DNA from: Mayfieldus sp963841445
GTDB lineage: Bacteria; Actinomycetota; Thermoleophilia; Solirubrobacterales; 70-9
DNA: 64,000 bases
Assembly: GCA_963841445.1 (NCBI GenBank)
Contig: CAWJCP010000002.1
Location: 1,488,001 to 1,552,000, forward strand
Direction of reading: 5' to 3'
Of the stretch, positions 7,867 to 16,700 are shown piece after piece. How positions within the stretch are numbered: position 1 is the first letter of the stretch; each line of letters opens with the position of its first letter. The position numbers and the translations under genes were made by a program. Below the pieces are notes generated by a model, which was not told the DNA's origin, made no database searches, and saw nothing but the letters and a program-made list of their open reading frames with translations.

Positions 7867-8316
7867 CTAATCAGTAGTGCGGACGATGATCACGCTGCAG
7901 GGAGCGTGATGGGAGACCTTGTTCGGAACGCTGCCGAGCAGGAACCGGCGGGCGCCGGTCATCCCCTTGTTGCCGACCACGATCAAATCGGCGTTGACCT
8001 CTTCGGCGACGTCGAGGATCGCGTCGGCGGGGTCGCCCTCGCGGGCGTGGGTCTGGACCTCCTCGACACCCTCCTTCTTGGCGGCGCCGCTTGCGTTCTC
8101 GAGCGTCAGGTTGACGTCCTCGCGGGGCCCGATCTCGTACTGCACGTCCCCCGGCGCTCCCCCCGCCTCGGCGCGGACCCGCTGCTGCGGGATCGGCTCG
8201 AAGGCGCTGACGACGTCAAGGCGCGCGCCGCTCAGCCTTGCCAGCTCGGTTGCCTGGCGCACCGCTTCAGCCGCGGTCTCGGAACCGTCGGTGCCAACAA
8301 CGATGCGACCGAACAT
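7867..8316 (-). CDS. Universal stress protein (UspA family)
   Basis: The 149-residue single-domain protein opens with IVVGTDGSETAAEAV and ends with the ATP-binding signature GNKGMTGARRFLLGS followed by APCSVIIVRT. This arrangement (G-x2-G-x9-G-S) marks the ATP-binding class of universal stress proteins, which are cytosolic and accumulate during starvation or hypoxia. The start is ATG 8316. It is a single transcription unit, convergent with the S8 peptidase gene 29 bp away. A TAGTAT sequence about 50 bp upstream on the minus strand could be a -10 element. Confidence 0.93.
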   Translation of the reverse strand: MFGRIVVGTDGSETAAEAVRQATELARLSGARLDVVSAFEPIPQQRVRAEAGGAPGDVQYEIGPREDVNLTLENASGAAKKEGVEEVQTHAREGDPADAILDVAEEVNADLIVVGNKGMTGARRFLLGSVPNKVSHHAPCSVIIVRTTD

Positions 8317-8433
8317 CTGGGTCTCCTCTCCCTCGGGTGAGCCGGTAGCGGGGCGGGCGCATACTAACCCGGCGCGGCCGGCGCCGCCAGCGATCGGACG
8401 CCAGGGCCGAGAGCGCCCGCCGGCTGAGAGTGC

Positions 8434-8526
8434 CTAGAGAGTCGCGAGCTTGATCACCGCGATCACCATCGAGGCCAGCAGGCAGACCATCAGAAGCGCC
8501 ATCGCGACCTTCCACTGGATCGGCAT
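8434..8526 (-). CDS. Possible 30-residue single-helix membrane protein
   Basis: From ATG 8526 the frame encodes MPIQWKVAMALLM followed by a hydrophobic helix ending IKLATL, then TAG. Upstream codons in the same frame read like continued coding sequence (KKHNLDAPGDGGRL), but a stop lies about 60 bp further up, so the true start may be a rarer codon. The gene lies between usp and a divergent metallo-hydrolase gene. Function unknown; a chance frame is possible. Confidence 0.35.
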   Translation of the reverse strand: MPIQWKVAMALLMVCLLASMVIAVIKLATL

Positions 8527-8602
8527 CAGCCGGCCGCCGTCGCCGGGCGCGTCGAGGTTGTGCTTCTTGGCGGTTCCACGCCACTAACCCTAGACTGGCG
8601 AT

Positions 8603-9355
8603 GTGGCGGAGGAGAAGCTACTCGGCGGCCGGCCCTGGAGCCCGACGCTCGGGAAGGTCGCTGACGGCGTCTGGCTGCTGCGGGGCGACATCCGCGGGGG
8701 CATGAACATCTACTTCATCGAGGACGGCGACGGCGTCGTCCAGTTCGACGCCGGGACCAAGCCGATGGTCAAGGCCGTCGCCGCCGTGTCGGAGAGGCTC
8801 GGGCCGATCAAGCGAATCGTCCTCGGCCACAGCCACACCGACCACCGGGGTGCCGCGCCGGGGGTCGGCGCTCCCGTCTACTGCCACCCCGACGAGCTCA
8901 CCTATGCCCAGCGCGACGAGTGGCCCGACTACTGGGACATGTCGCAGCTGCCGGTCAGCTGGGTTCGGCGCGTCTATCCGCTGCTGCATCGCCGCTGGGA
9001 CGACGGCAGGGTCGAGATCGCCGACACGGTCAGCGAGGGCGACGAGGTCGCCGGCTTCAGCGTCCACCACTTCCCCGGTCACGCTCCCGGATTGATCGGG
9101 CTGTTTCGCGAGTCCGACCGCCTCGCGCTCTGCAGCGACACCGTCTACTTCATCGACTCGACGCGCCTGAAGCCGCTGCCCGAAGGCGAGGCCAGCGTCC
9201 CGCACCCGGTTTGGAATTGGGACCACGGCGCCGCCAGAGACTCAGTTCGAAAGCTCGCCGCCCTGCGGCCCGCGAAGATCTGCGCCGGTCACGCGAATGC
9301 TCTCGAGGGTCCGGGAATAGAGAGCGCGCTGGCGCTGGCGGCAGAGCGGTACTGA
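8603..9355 (+). CDS. Metallo-beta-lactamase-fold hydrolase
   Basis: The 250-residue protein has the dinuclear metal motif HSHTDH at 76-81, a further ligand in FPGHAPG, the bridging Asp in LCSDTVYF, and a late GHAN histidine. There is no signal peptide, so it is probably cytosolic. The fold covers glyoxalase II, lactonases and many others, and nothing here fixes the substrate. The start is GTG 8603. It is divergent from the small membrane frame and convergent with the large S8 gene. Confidence 0.9.
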   Translation: MAEEKLLGGRPWSPTLGKVADGVWLLRGDIRGGMNIYFIEDGDGVVQFDAGTKPMVKAVAAVSERLGPIKRIVLGHSHTDHRGAAPGVGAPVYCHPDELTYAQRDEWPDYWDMSQLPVSWVRRVYPLLHRRWDDGRVEIADTVSEGDEVAGFSVHHFPGHAPGLIGLFRESDRLALCSDTVYFIDSTRLKPLPEGEASVPHPVWNWDHGAARDSVRKLAALRPAKICAGHANALEGPGIESALALAAERY

Positions 9356-9412
9356 GTCGTGCGGAGCGGCTGGTCTGGCTGCGGCGGGCAGGTTCGGCTG
9401 CGGGCAGCCTGA

Positions 9413-12400
9413 TCAGGGCCCAAACGTCCAGACGCCGCCGGAGGCGCCGCGGTAGGCGGTCGGCCTTTGCGCATCGACCTGATAGACGATCGCGTTGGAG
9501 CTGTCGCGAAGGGTGAACTCGACGCTGTCGGGGCCATGGTCGTAGTAGGTCCAGCTCAGGGTTCCCCCCTGGCCGCTCAGGCCTCCCGGCGCCCCCGCCC
9601 CGAAGCTGCCGGTAGCGGTGCCGCTCTGGGTGTCAAAGCCCAGCGATGAGGCCGGCGGCTGGTCTGTGCAGCTGGACCCGGTGACGGTGGACTTGCTCCA
9701 GATCACCGCCCCGGAGGGGGTTCCGACGAAGCTCGGCCGAGTCGAGTGGGCAGCGTCGCAGTCGGTGACCGCCGAGAAGCCGATCGATGGCCCCTGCTCG
9801 GTCTCGACCGTGCCACGGGCCGCGACCTTGCCCTGCAGCGGCGGCCCGGTGTCAAGCTGGGCCGACCAGCCGACGTTTCCGGCCTCATCGACGGCGCGGA
9901 TCGCCACGTAGCGCTGGTGGGCGGGGAGCGTGTAGGTCTGCGTGCTGCCGGCCGCCTGCGGCGCCGGCGGGCCGGGGAGCGGATCGGCTGCCGCAAAGCT
10001 CTGCGGCGTGATCGGCGAGCCCGAGGTCGCGATCTCGTAGTGGTCGGCGGTGCCGCAGCCGTTGTCGTCGCCGGGCGCGTTGAAGCTGAGCTGGTTCCCG
10101 CTCAGGCTCAAAGCGGTCGGCTTGTACGGCGGCGTCCCGTCGCGGTCGTAGTTGCCGCTCTGCTGCTGGTCGTGGCGGAACGAGGGCCACTCGCTCTGGC
10201 AGGCGGGAAGGTTGGGGAGGTCCCACTGGAAGAGGTAGCCCTCGCGGGTGATGTCGGCCATCCGCTGGTCGTCGGAGAAGGCCGCCGGTGCGAACAGCCA
10301 GCCGCCGGTGACCTTCGGGAAGCCGGGGGCGTCGAGGCCGCTGACCCCGTCGTAGGCGTGCAGCAAGCCAAGGCCCGTCCCGGCGACGACCTGGTTGCCG
10401 GCCGAGCTCGGGTCCACCTTCGCGACGTCGGATGAGGAGAGGAACTGGTAGTCGTCAGTGACGCGCGGGAAGGCCGGCAGCGGCAGTCCCGTGGTCGGGT
10501 CGTAGGCGCCGATCAGGTGGTTGTAGGGGACGTTTTGTCCGGCCAGGGCCAGGTTCGCGACCGCCCCGACGCTGAGCCCGTACTTGACGATGTCGGGGTC
10601 GCCGGCGGGCAGCAGCTTGCCGACTGACGCCGACTCGAAGAGGTTGATCGTGCCGGTGCGGTCGGTGGCGTCCGAGGCGGCGCCGTAGGCGCCCTGCTCG
10701 ACCCCCTGCGCCAGCGAGCCGTCGGGCTTGTAGATCCCGATCGTCGCCGAGCCGGTGGTCGAGGCGACGATCCGCTGCTGGCCGCCGATCTTCACCAGGG
10801 CCGGGTTCTGGCCCGGGCCGATCAGCGGCAGAGTGCTCTGGATCGCGCCGTTGAGCTTGATCGGCCAGCCGGGCAGATAGTCGCCGTTTGACCCGTCGAC
10901 CGCGTAGACGCGCGAGGAGCCGCCGGCGGCGTTGCCGAGGATCGCCGAGAGGCCCTGCCCGAAGCCGCCCGAGATGTCGCCCGGGTCCGGCGGCGCGGCG
11001 CCGTAGGTCTCGTTGGTTGCGACGACGACGTCATCCACCCCGTCTCCATTCAAATCTCCGACCGCCGGCTCGTTGATCGACTCGGCGATCATCTTCTGAC
11101 CCGGCGGCACGTCGGAGTCGGGGGCGACCAGCTGGCGCGGGAAGCCGCTCAGCGGGTTGCCGTCGCCGTCGAAGGCGTAGAGGTGGCCGTCGAGCGAGGT
11201 GGCGACGATGTCGAGGGGTTGGCTCTGGCCCTTCAGGCGCCCGACCGCGGGGCTGGCCAAAAAGCCGCACTTGGGATGGACCAGCGGCTGGCTCTCGTTG
11301 GCGGCGCCGCAGAAGCTCTGATTCGACTCGACCGGGAAGCCGGGCCGCAGCGAGCCGTCCGGCTCCCAGACGTAGATGTGGATGCCGGCGGTGTCGATGA
11401 CCTCCGGTCGCCCGTCGTTGTCGAGGTCGGCGACGACCGGGCCGCGCGGGGGCTCGTTCGGGGCGGTCGAGGCCTCCAGCGCCGCGAAACCGGGCGCCGC
11501 GCCGTGGCCCTCGGCCGACTTCTCGAGCTGGGTGTGCACCGGCCAGCCGGGAAGCTCGGTGCCGTCCGGCTCGTAGGCGTGGATCGTGCCGTCCTCGGTC
11601 GGGACGACAAGCTCCTGCACGTTGTCGCCGTTCAGGTCGGCGTAGCGGATCGGCGCTTCGCCGCCGGTCCCCATCCGCTTCGGGAAACCTGCCCGGCTGG
11701 TCGGGTCGTCGACGGAGGTCAGGACGCGGCGATCGACCCCGGGGGTCGGCACGTCCTGGCCGTTGACCGTGAGCCTGACAGTGAACTCGTTCTTGAAGGG
11801 GTTCTGCGAGACCGCCGAGAAGGTCGGGCCACCGAGGTCGGCCGGCACCGAGGCGCTCGCGACCGCCGCCCTGACCTGGGCCATGTCGATGTCTCCGAAA
11901 TCGGTCACGGTCCCCGAGGAGCTGCCGCTGGCGGCGACGTTCCAGCTCGTCGGCGCCTCGCCGGCGCCCCACTCCAGCTTCCAGTCGAACTGGCCGCCGG
12001 TGGCGAAGCGGGCACGTGCCAGGCCGCTGACGTGAAGGTTGGCGCCGCCCACCGGCGCGTACCAGTCCGGCGCGTCGATCGCCGCCTCGGGCGGGATCTT
12101 CCCGCTCTGCGCCAGCGACACGGCGTCGCCGAGGTTGACGCGCCCCCAGCCAAAGTGGGAAGTCCACTGGTCAAGCGAGGAAGCGCTCGGGTCCGCGCCC
12201 GGGTCGGGCACCCCGACCGCGCCGGTGCTGCCGGTCCTCACCCGCTCCGCGGTCTGCTCGAGGATCTCGCGGGTCTCGTCGGGACGCAGGGTCACCGTGG
12301 GGCTGGCGTCCCTGGCGGCGCTGATCACCAGCGCCGCCGCCCCCGCCGCCTTGCCGGTGTTCTCCGAGCCGGTCGCGCCCTCCATCGAGATCGAGCTCTT

Positions 12401-13669
12401 GCCGCCGTACTGGGTCGTGTTGGCGCCGCGGAAGTAGGTGGTCGGATTCAGCTGGGTCCCGAGGCAGATGTGGGTCGGCCCGCAGATTCCGGCCAGCCCC
12501 TGGGCGAGCTGCTGGCCAGCGTCGGAGCCGAGCCCGATCGTGTCGGGGACGGTCCCCTGGATCAGCATCGCGTGCCCGTAGTTGGCCGGGTAGTTGTGGT
12601 TGCCGGTGTTGAGGTCGTCGCCGGAGAACGTCTGCACGACGCCATGGTCGTAGGCGTACTGGGAGGCCTGCTCGGCGAAAGCCGAGTGGTAGACGCTGCC
12701 GTTGGCGCCCTCGATCACGCTGACCCCGTTGTCGGTCGCGTAGAGGATCCCCATCGCGAAGGTGTTCCCGTCGGAGACGAAGGTGTCCCAGGTCCGGATC
12801 GGGACCAGCTGGCAGTCCGGGCAGACGCCGATGCCGCCGGCGCCGTCGTTGCCGCGCTCGAGCGCGTTCTCGGCCCGGCCGCTGCCGTGGTTGGCGGCAG
12901 CGAAGTAGCTGGAGGCGTCGTAGGGGTCGTTGTCGTTGTCGAAGAAGTCCCAGCCGGCGATGTCGTCGACGAAGCCGTTGCCGTCGTCGTCGGTGCCTCC
13001 GGACACCCCGCCGCCGGAGAAGTTGCCCGAGAAGGTTGCGATCAGGTCCTCGGCGTCGATCTGCGGCGAGCCGTGCGAACCGGCGCTGTGGCTGACCCGC
13101 GGGTCGTCGGCGTAGTCGGCGACGTTGAAGACCCCGTCGCCGTTGCAGTCATAGGCCGCACAGGTCTCCCCCCCGGCCATTTCAGGGAGAGGCAGCTCGC
13201 CCTTGTTGAGGCGCACCTGCAGGCGCAGGTCCTCGCGGTCCCACTTGATCCCGGTGTCGAGGATCGCGACGCTGGTGTCGGGGCGACCGCGCTCCAGCTT
13301 CCAGGCCCCGGCCGCGTTGAAGCCGGAGACCTGCGGCTGGCCGACGTGCGGGCCGGGCCCGTACAGCGCCGTCACGCTGCTCAACAGCGACGGGAAGCCG
13401 AAGAGGTCGAAGCGCTCGTCGTAGAGGTTGGTGGTGCTCGGCAGCCCGTCCTGGTCGTCGGCCTCGGCGCGGTCGTAGTCAGTGTCGTTAGGGGTGTCCT
13501 GGCGCTGCACGCTCGCTGGGCCGAACTGCTGCGAGGTGTCGTGGGAAGCCGGGTTGTCGAAGTCGCGCCCGAGCGCCGAGGCGGCGACGACGAGAAGCAG
13601 GAAGGAAGCCACGGCCGCCGCCGCAACGGCCCACGACCTCTGCCCCCGACCCAACCTCCACTCGCACAT
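9413..13669 (-). CDS. Very large secreted S8-type peptidase with FG-GAP/VCBS-like repeats
   Basis: The 1418-residue protein has an N-terminal membrane or signal segment (about residues 13-33). Its S8-like catalytic region has Asp138 in AILDTG, His261 in NHGSGRAEN and a probable Ser428 in SISMEG. The His and Ser motifs differ from the standard HGTHVAG and GTSMA forms, and a long acidic DGNGD-rich insertion (about 170-250) separates Asp and His. Residues of roughly 660-1150 contain blade-like repeats with calcium-type loops (ADLNGDN, ADLDNDGRPEV, GDLNGDGVDDV), as in FG-GAP/VCBS propellers. A fibronectin-like region and a C-terminal beta domain follow. It is probably extracellular and calcium dependent; activity is uncertain because of the altered motifs. 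Confidence 0.85.
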   Translation of the reverse strand: MCEWRLGRGQRSWAVAAAAVASFLLLVVAASALGRDFDNPASHDTSQQFGPASVQRQDTPNDTDYDRAEADDQDGLPSTTNLYDERFDLFGFPSLLSSVTALYGPGPHVGQPQVSGFNAAGAWKLERGRPDTSVAILDTGIKWDREDLRLQVRLNKGELPLPEMAGGETCAAYDCNGDGVFNVADYADDPRVSHSAGSHGSPQIDAEDLIATFSGNFSGGGVSGGTDDDGNGFVDDIAGWDFFDNDNDPYDASSYFAAANHGSGRAENALERGNDGAGGIGVCPDCQLVPIRTWDTFVSDGNTFAMGILYATDNGVSVIEGANGSVYHSAFAEQASQYAYDHGVVQTFSGDDLNTGNHNYPANYGHAMLIQGTVPDTIGLGSDAGQQLAQGLAGICGPTHICLGTQLNPTTYFRGANTTQYGGKSSISMEGATGSENTGKAAGAAALVISAARDASPTVTLRPDETREILEQTAERVRTGSTGAVGVPDPGADPSASSLDQWTSHFGWGRVNLGDAVSLAQSGKIPPEAAIDAPDWYAPVGGANLHVSGLARARFATGGQFDWKLEWGAGEAPTSWNVAASGSSSGTVTDFGDIDMAQVRAAVASASVPADLGGPTFSAVSQNPFKNEFTVRLTVNGQDVPTPGVDRRVLTSVDDPTSRAGFPKRMGTGGEAPIRYADLNGDNVQELVVPTEDGTIHAYEPDGTELPGWPVHTQLEKSAEGHGAAPGFAALEASTAPNEPPRGPVVADLDNDGRPEVIDTAGIHIYVWEPDGSLRPGFPVESNQSFCGAANESQPLVHPKCGFLASPAVGRLKGQSQPLDIVATSLDGHLYAFDGDGNPLSGFPRQLVAPDSDVPPGQKMIAESINEPAVGDLNGDGVDDVVVATNETYGAAPPDPGDISGGFGQGLSAILGNAAGGSSRVYAVDGSNGDYLPGWPIKLNGAIQSTLPLIGPGQNPALVKIGGQQRIVASTTGSATIGIYKPDGSLAQGVEQGAYGAASDATDRTGTINLFESASVGKLLPAGDPDIVKYGLSVGAVANLALAGQNVPYNHLIGAYDPTTGLPLPAFPRVTDDYQFLSSSDVAKVDPSSAGNQVVAGTGLGLLHAYDGVSGLDAPGFPKVTGGWLFAPAAFSDDQRMADITREGYLFQWDLPNLPACQSEWPSFRHDQQQSGNYDRDGTPPYKPTALSLSGNQLSFNAPGDDNGCGTADHYEIATSGSPITPQSFAAADPLPGPPAPQAAGSTQTYTLPAHQRYVAIRAVDEAGNVGWSAQLDTGPPLQGKVAARGTVETEQGPSIGFSAVTDCDAAHSTRPSFVGTPSGAVIWSKSTVTGSSCTDQPPASSLGFDTQSGTATGSFGAGAPGGLSGQGGTLSWTYYDHGPDSVEFTLRDSSNAIVYQVDAQRPTAYRGASGGVWTFGP

Positions 13670-13738
13670 ACCGGGGCCAGCCTATACCGCTGCACGCGAG
13701 CGCGCGCCCGTTCACTAGAACTTGCAGCCCGATGACGG

Positions 13739-16700
13739 CTAGCTTGGCGTCGCCGCCTCGGTCTCCCAGGCGGCTCGATGCACCGTGTGGGTCCCGGCCA
13801 TGCCCTTCAGCTCCAGCTCGCGCCCGTCGTCGAAGACGAGGCCGTCCTCGCCCTCCGCCTGCTCGCGCAGCGCCTCGGAGACGAGGATCTCGGCCCCGCG
13901 CGCCTGCGCCGCGATCCGCGCCGCGAGCACTACGTTGCGCCCGAAGAAGTCGCCCTCCTCGGCGATCGCCTTGCCGGTGTGCAGGCCCATCCGCACCCGG
14001 ATCCCCTCCTCAGGGCTGCGCTCGGCTTGCTCGGCAAGTGCCCGCTGCACCTCGATCGCGCAGCGCAGCGCCGCGGCCGGGCTCGGGAAGACGAGCATGA
14101 AGCCGTCGCCCTGGTTCTTGACCTCATAGCCGTCGTGGGCTCCGAGGCTGCGGCGGAAGATCGTGTTGTGGGCGCGCAGCAGCGCCAGCCAGCGCTCGTC
14201 GCCGAGCCGCTCGGTGAGCACGGTGGAGTCCTCGATGTCGCTGAACAGGATCGTCACCGTCCCGTCGGGCGCCGCGTGAGCGCGAATGTCCGGACGCTCG
14301 GACTCAACCGCCGCGATCACCTCGTCGATCGAGGTCGTCGCGTCGACGCCTGCCAGCCCCTGGGCCTCGAGCTTCAGCGCCAGCGCCCCCTCGGTGAGCG
14401 AGCGCATGCCCATCTCCTGGGAGGCATGCAGGCAGCGGTCGAGCAGCTCCAGTGCCCGCGCGCGGTCGCCGCTCGCCTCGCGCTCGAGCAAAACCGCAGC
14501 GAGGTTCAGCTGCCCCTGGGCGAGGAACGGCCGGTCGCCCATGCGCTCCGAGAGCGCGATCGAGTCCTCAAGCTCCTCGGTCGCCTGGTCAAGCCTCCCG
14601 GCCACCGCCGAGGTGATGCCCAGATAGCGCGCGATCGGCCCCCAGCAGGCGGCCGCCCGGCCCGCGATCACGGTCTGGCCACGGAAAGGCGCCAGCATCG
14701 CGTGCAGCTCATCGGAGCGCTCGCGGTCGCCGAGCGCCACGGCGATCTCGCAGAGGATCGCGATCGCCGCCAGCCACTGGCCGACGATCGAGGGGATGCT
14801 CGCGAAGCCGTCCGCGGCGATCCGCTCGAACTCGACCCGGGCCTCGTCCAGCTTTCCGAGATCGGCATGGGTCAGCGCCGCGGCGATGCGCCAGGCGGGG
14901 ATCGCCGGATAGCGCGCCGCGAGCCGCTCCACGGCAGGGGCGATCTCCTCGGTGCGACCCTGGAGCCGGTAGCGCAGCGCGGCCTGAATCGTGAAGAACT
15001 GCTGCGCCAGCGGCTCCTGGGCCCGCTCACCGCCGATCCGGGCTTCCTCCGCAAACTGCTCGGCGCTCTCGAAGCGCCCGTCGATGGTCGCCCGCATCCC
15101 GCGCAGAAGCGGCACGTGCCAGAGGTGCTGGGGCTGGCGCAGCTCGGTCGCGAGGCGCGCATAGACGTCGAGGTCGCGGTCGACCGCCGAGACGTCGCCG
15201 AGGACGAGATGGCCGGCGAGGCGCAGCACGTGGGATCGCAGCTCCAGCTCGCGGTCGCCGACCCGGCGGGCGAGCTCGATCACCTCGGTCTGACCATCGA
15301 CGAGGTTCCGCGCGGCGTCGGGGTCGAGGTCGATGAAGGCTCCGCGGCTGAGGGTGAAGGCGAGGGTCCGCTCGTCGCCGAGGCGGCGCGCGATCTCGAT
15401 CGCCTCTTCGAACATCGGGCGAGCGCGGCCCTCGGGGTCGATCCAGATGTATTCCTGGCCGAGCCAGGAGAGCAGGCGGGCTCGTTCGAGGCTGTCGCCG
15501 GGACCAATCTCCTCCAGCGCCGCCTCGAGGGCCTCGCGCGCCCGGTCATCGGTGTCCCCGACCTCCGAGACCGAGGCCAGCCCGATCGCGGATCCGACCA
15601 GCAGCTCAGCGGAGCCAAGCTCGCGAGCGGCATCGGCGGCCCGGTCGAAAGTCCCATGCGCCTCGGCGATCTTGCCCGCCCTCGTCTGCGACTCCCCGAG
15701 CGCGATCAGGAGCTCCGCCGAGCGCCGCTTGTCGGGCTGGCACAGCTCCAGCACCTCGAGCGCCCGCTCGTAGAGCTCGACCGCCTCCTCATGGCCGAGC
15801 TGGGCGCTGGCGCTGCGGGCGGCCCGGACCGCGTAGTCGACCGCCTTCTCGGGGTCGCCCCCGGCGGCGCCCTCGATCAGGTGGTGCGCGACCTCGGGCA
15901 GGCGGCGCTGCAGCCGGGCCGGATCGGCGGAGTAGAGATCCTCCAGCGCCTCGCCGATGCGGCGGTGAAGCGCTGGGCGCTGGGCGGCACTGAGCTCCTC
16001 GTAAAGCGTCTCGCGGACCAGAGCGTGGGAGAAGCGGAAGCGACCGTCGGAGATCTCGGCGAGCAGCTGGGCGGCGACGGCTGCGTCCATCGCCTCGCGC
16101 AGGGCGCCGGGATCGGAATCAGTGACCCGGAGGAGGACCTCGAGGTCGAACTGGCGACCGACCGCGGCCGCCATTGTGAGCGCCTTGTTGGCCCGCTCGT
16201 CGAGGCGGTCGAGGCGCCTCCCCACCACCTCGCGAACCCCCTGCGGAATCGAGAGCGAGGCCGCCGCGGGAGCATCGAGCGTCCCTTCGGCGGCGAGCAG
16301 GCGGACGACCTCGGCGAGGAAGAACGGGTTGCCCTCGGTCTGGTCGTGGACCGCTGACACCAGCTCCGGCGCAGGTCCGTCCCCCGCGGTGATCTCGATG
16401 TAGTGACGCACCTCCGCTTCGCTGAGGCCGTGAAGCGCGACCCGAGCCATCGCTCCGGCGCCGGGGAGCTCGCCCAGCACCCTCGACAGCGGGTGGTGGC
16501 GCCCCAGCTCGACGTCGCGGTAGGTGCCGATGACCAGCAAGCGCGAGTCGCCGAGGCCGCGGGCGATGAACTGGAGCAGGAGCAGCGACGGCTCGTCGGC
16601 CCAGTGCAGGTCGTCGAGCACGACGACCAGCGGCCGCGACGTCGCGGCGCTGGCCAAGAAGCCCGCGATCGAATCAAAGAGGCGAAAGCGCGCCGACTCG

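Noticed and set aside
9413..13669. Repeated DGNGD-type coding sequence as a possible CRISPR-like or tandem DNA repeat
   Set aside because: The repeats are protein-level calcium loops of varying DNA sequence and spacing within one gene; no CRISPR structure.
11183..13735. An 850-codon open frame on the plus strand over the large S8 gene
   Set aside because: It is the GC-rich shadow of the minus-strand gene; its translation is low-complexity (Arg, Gly, Val) without domains, while the minus-strand frame has clear S8 and repeat motifs.
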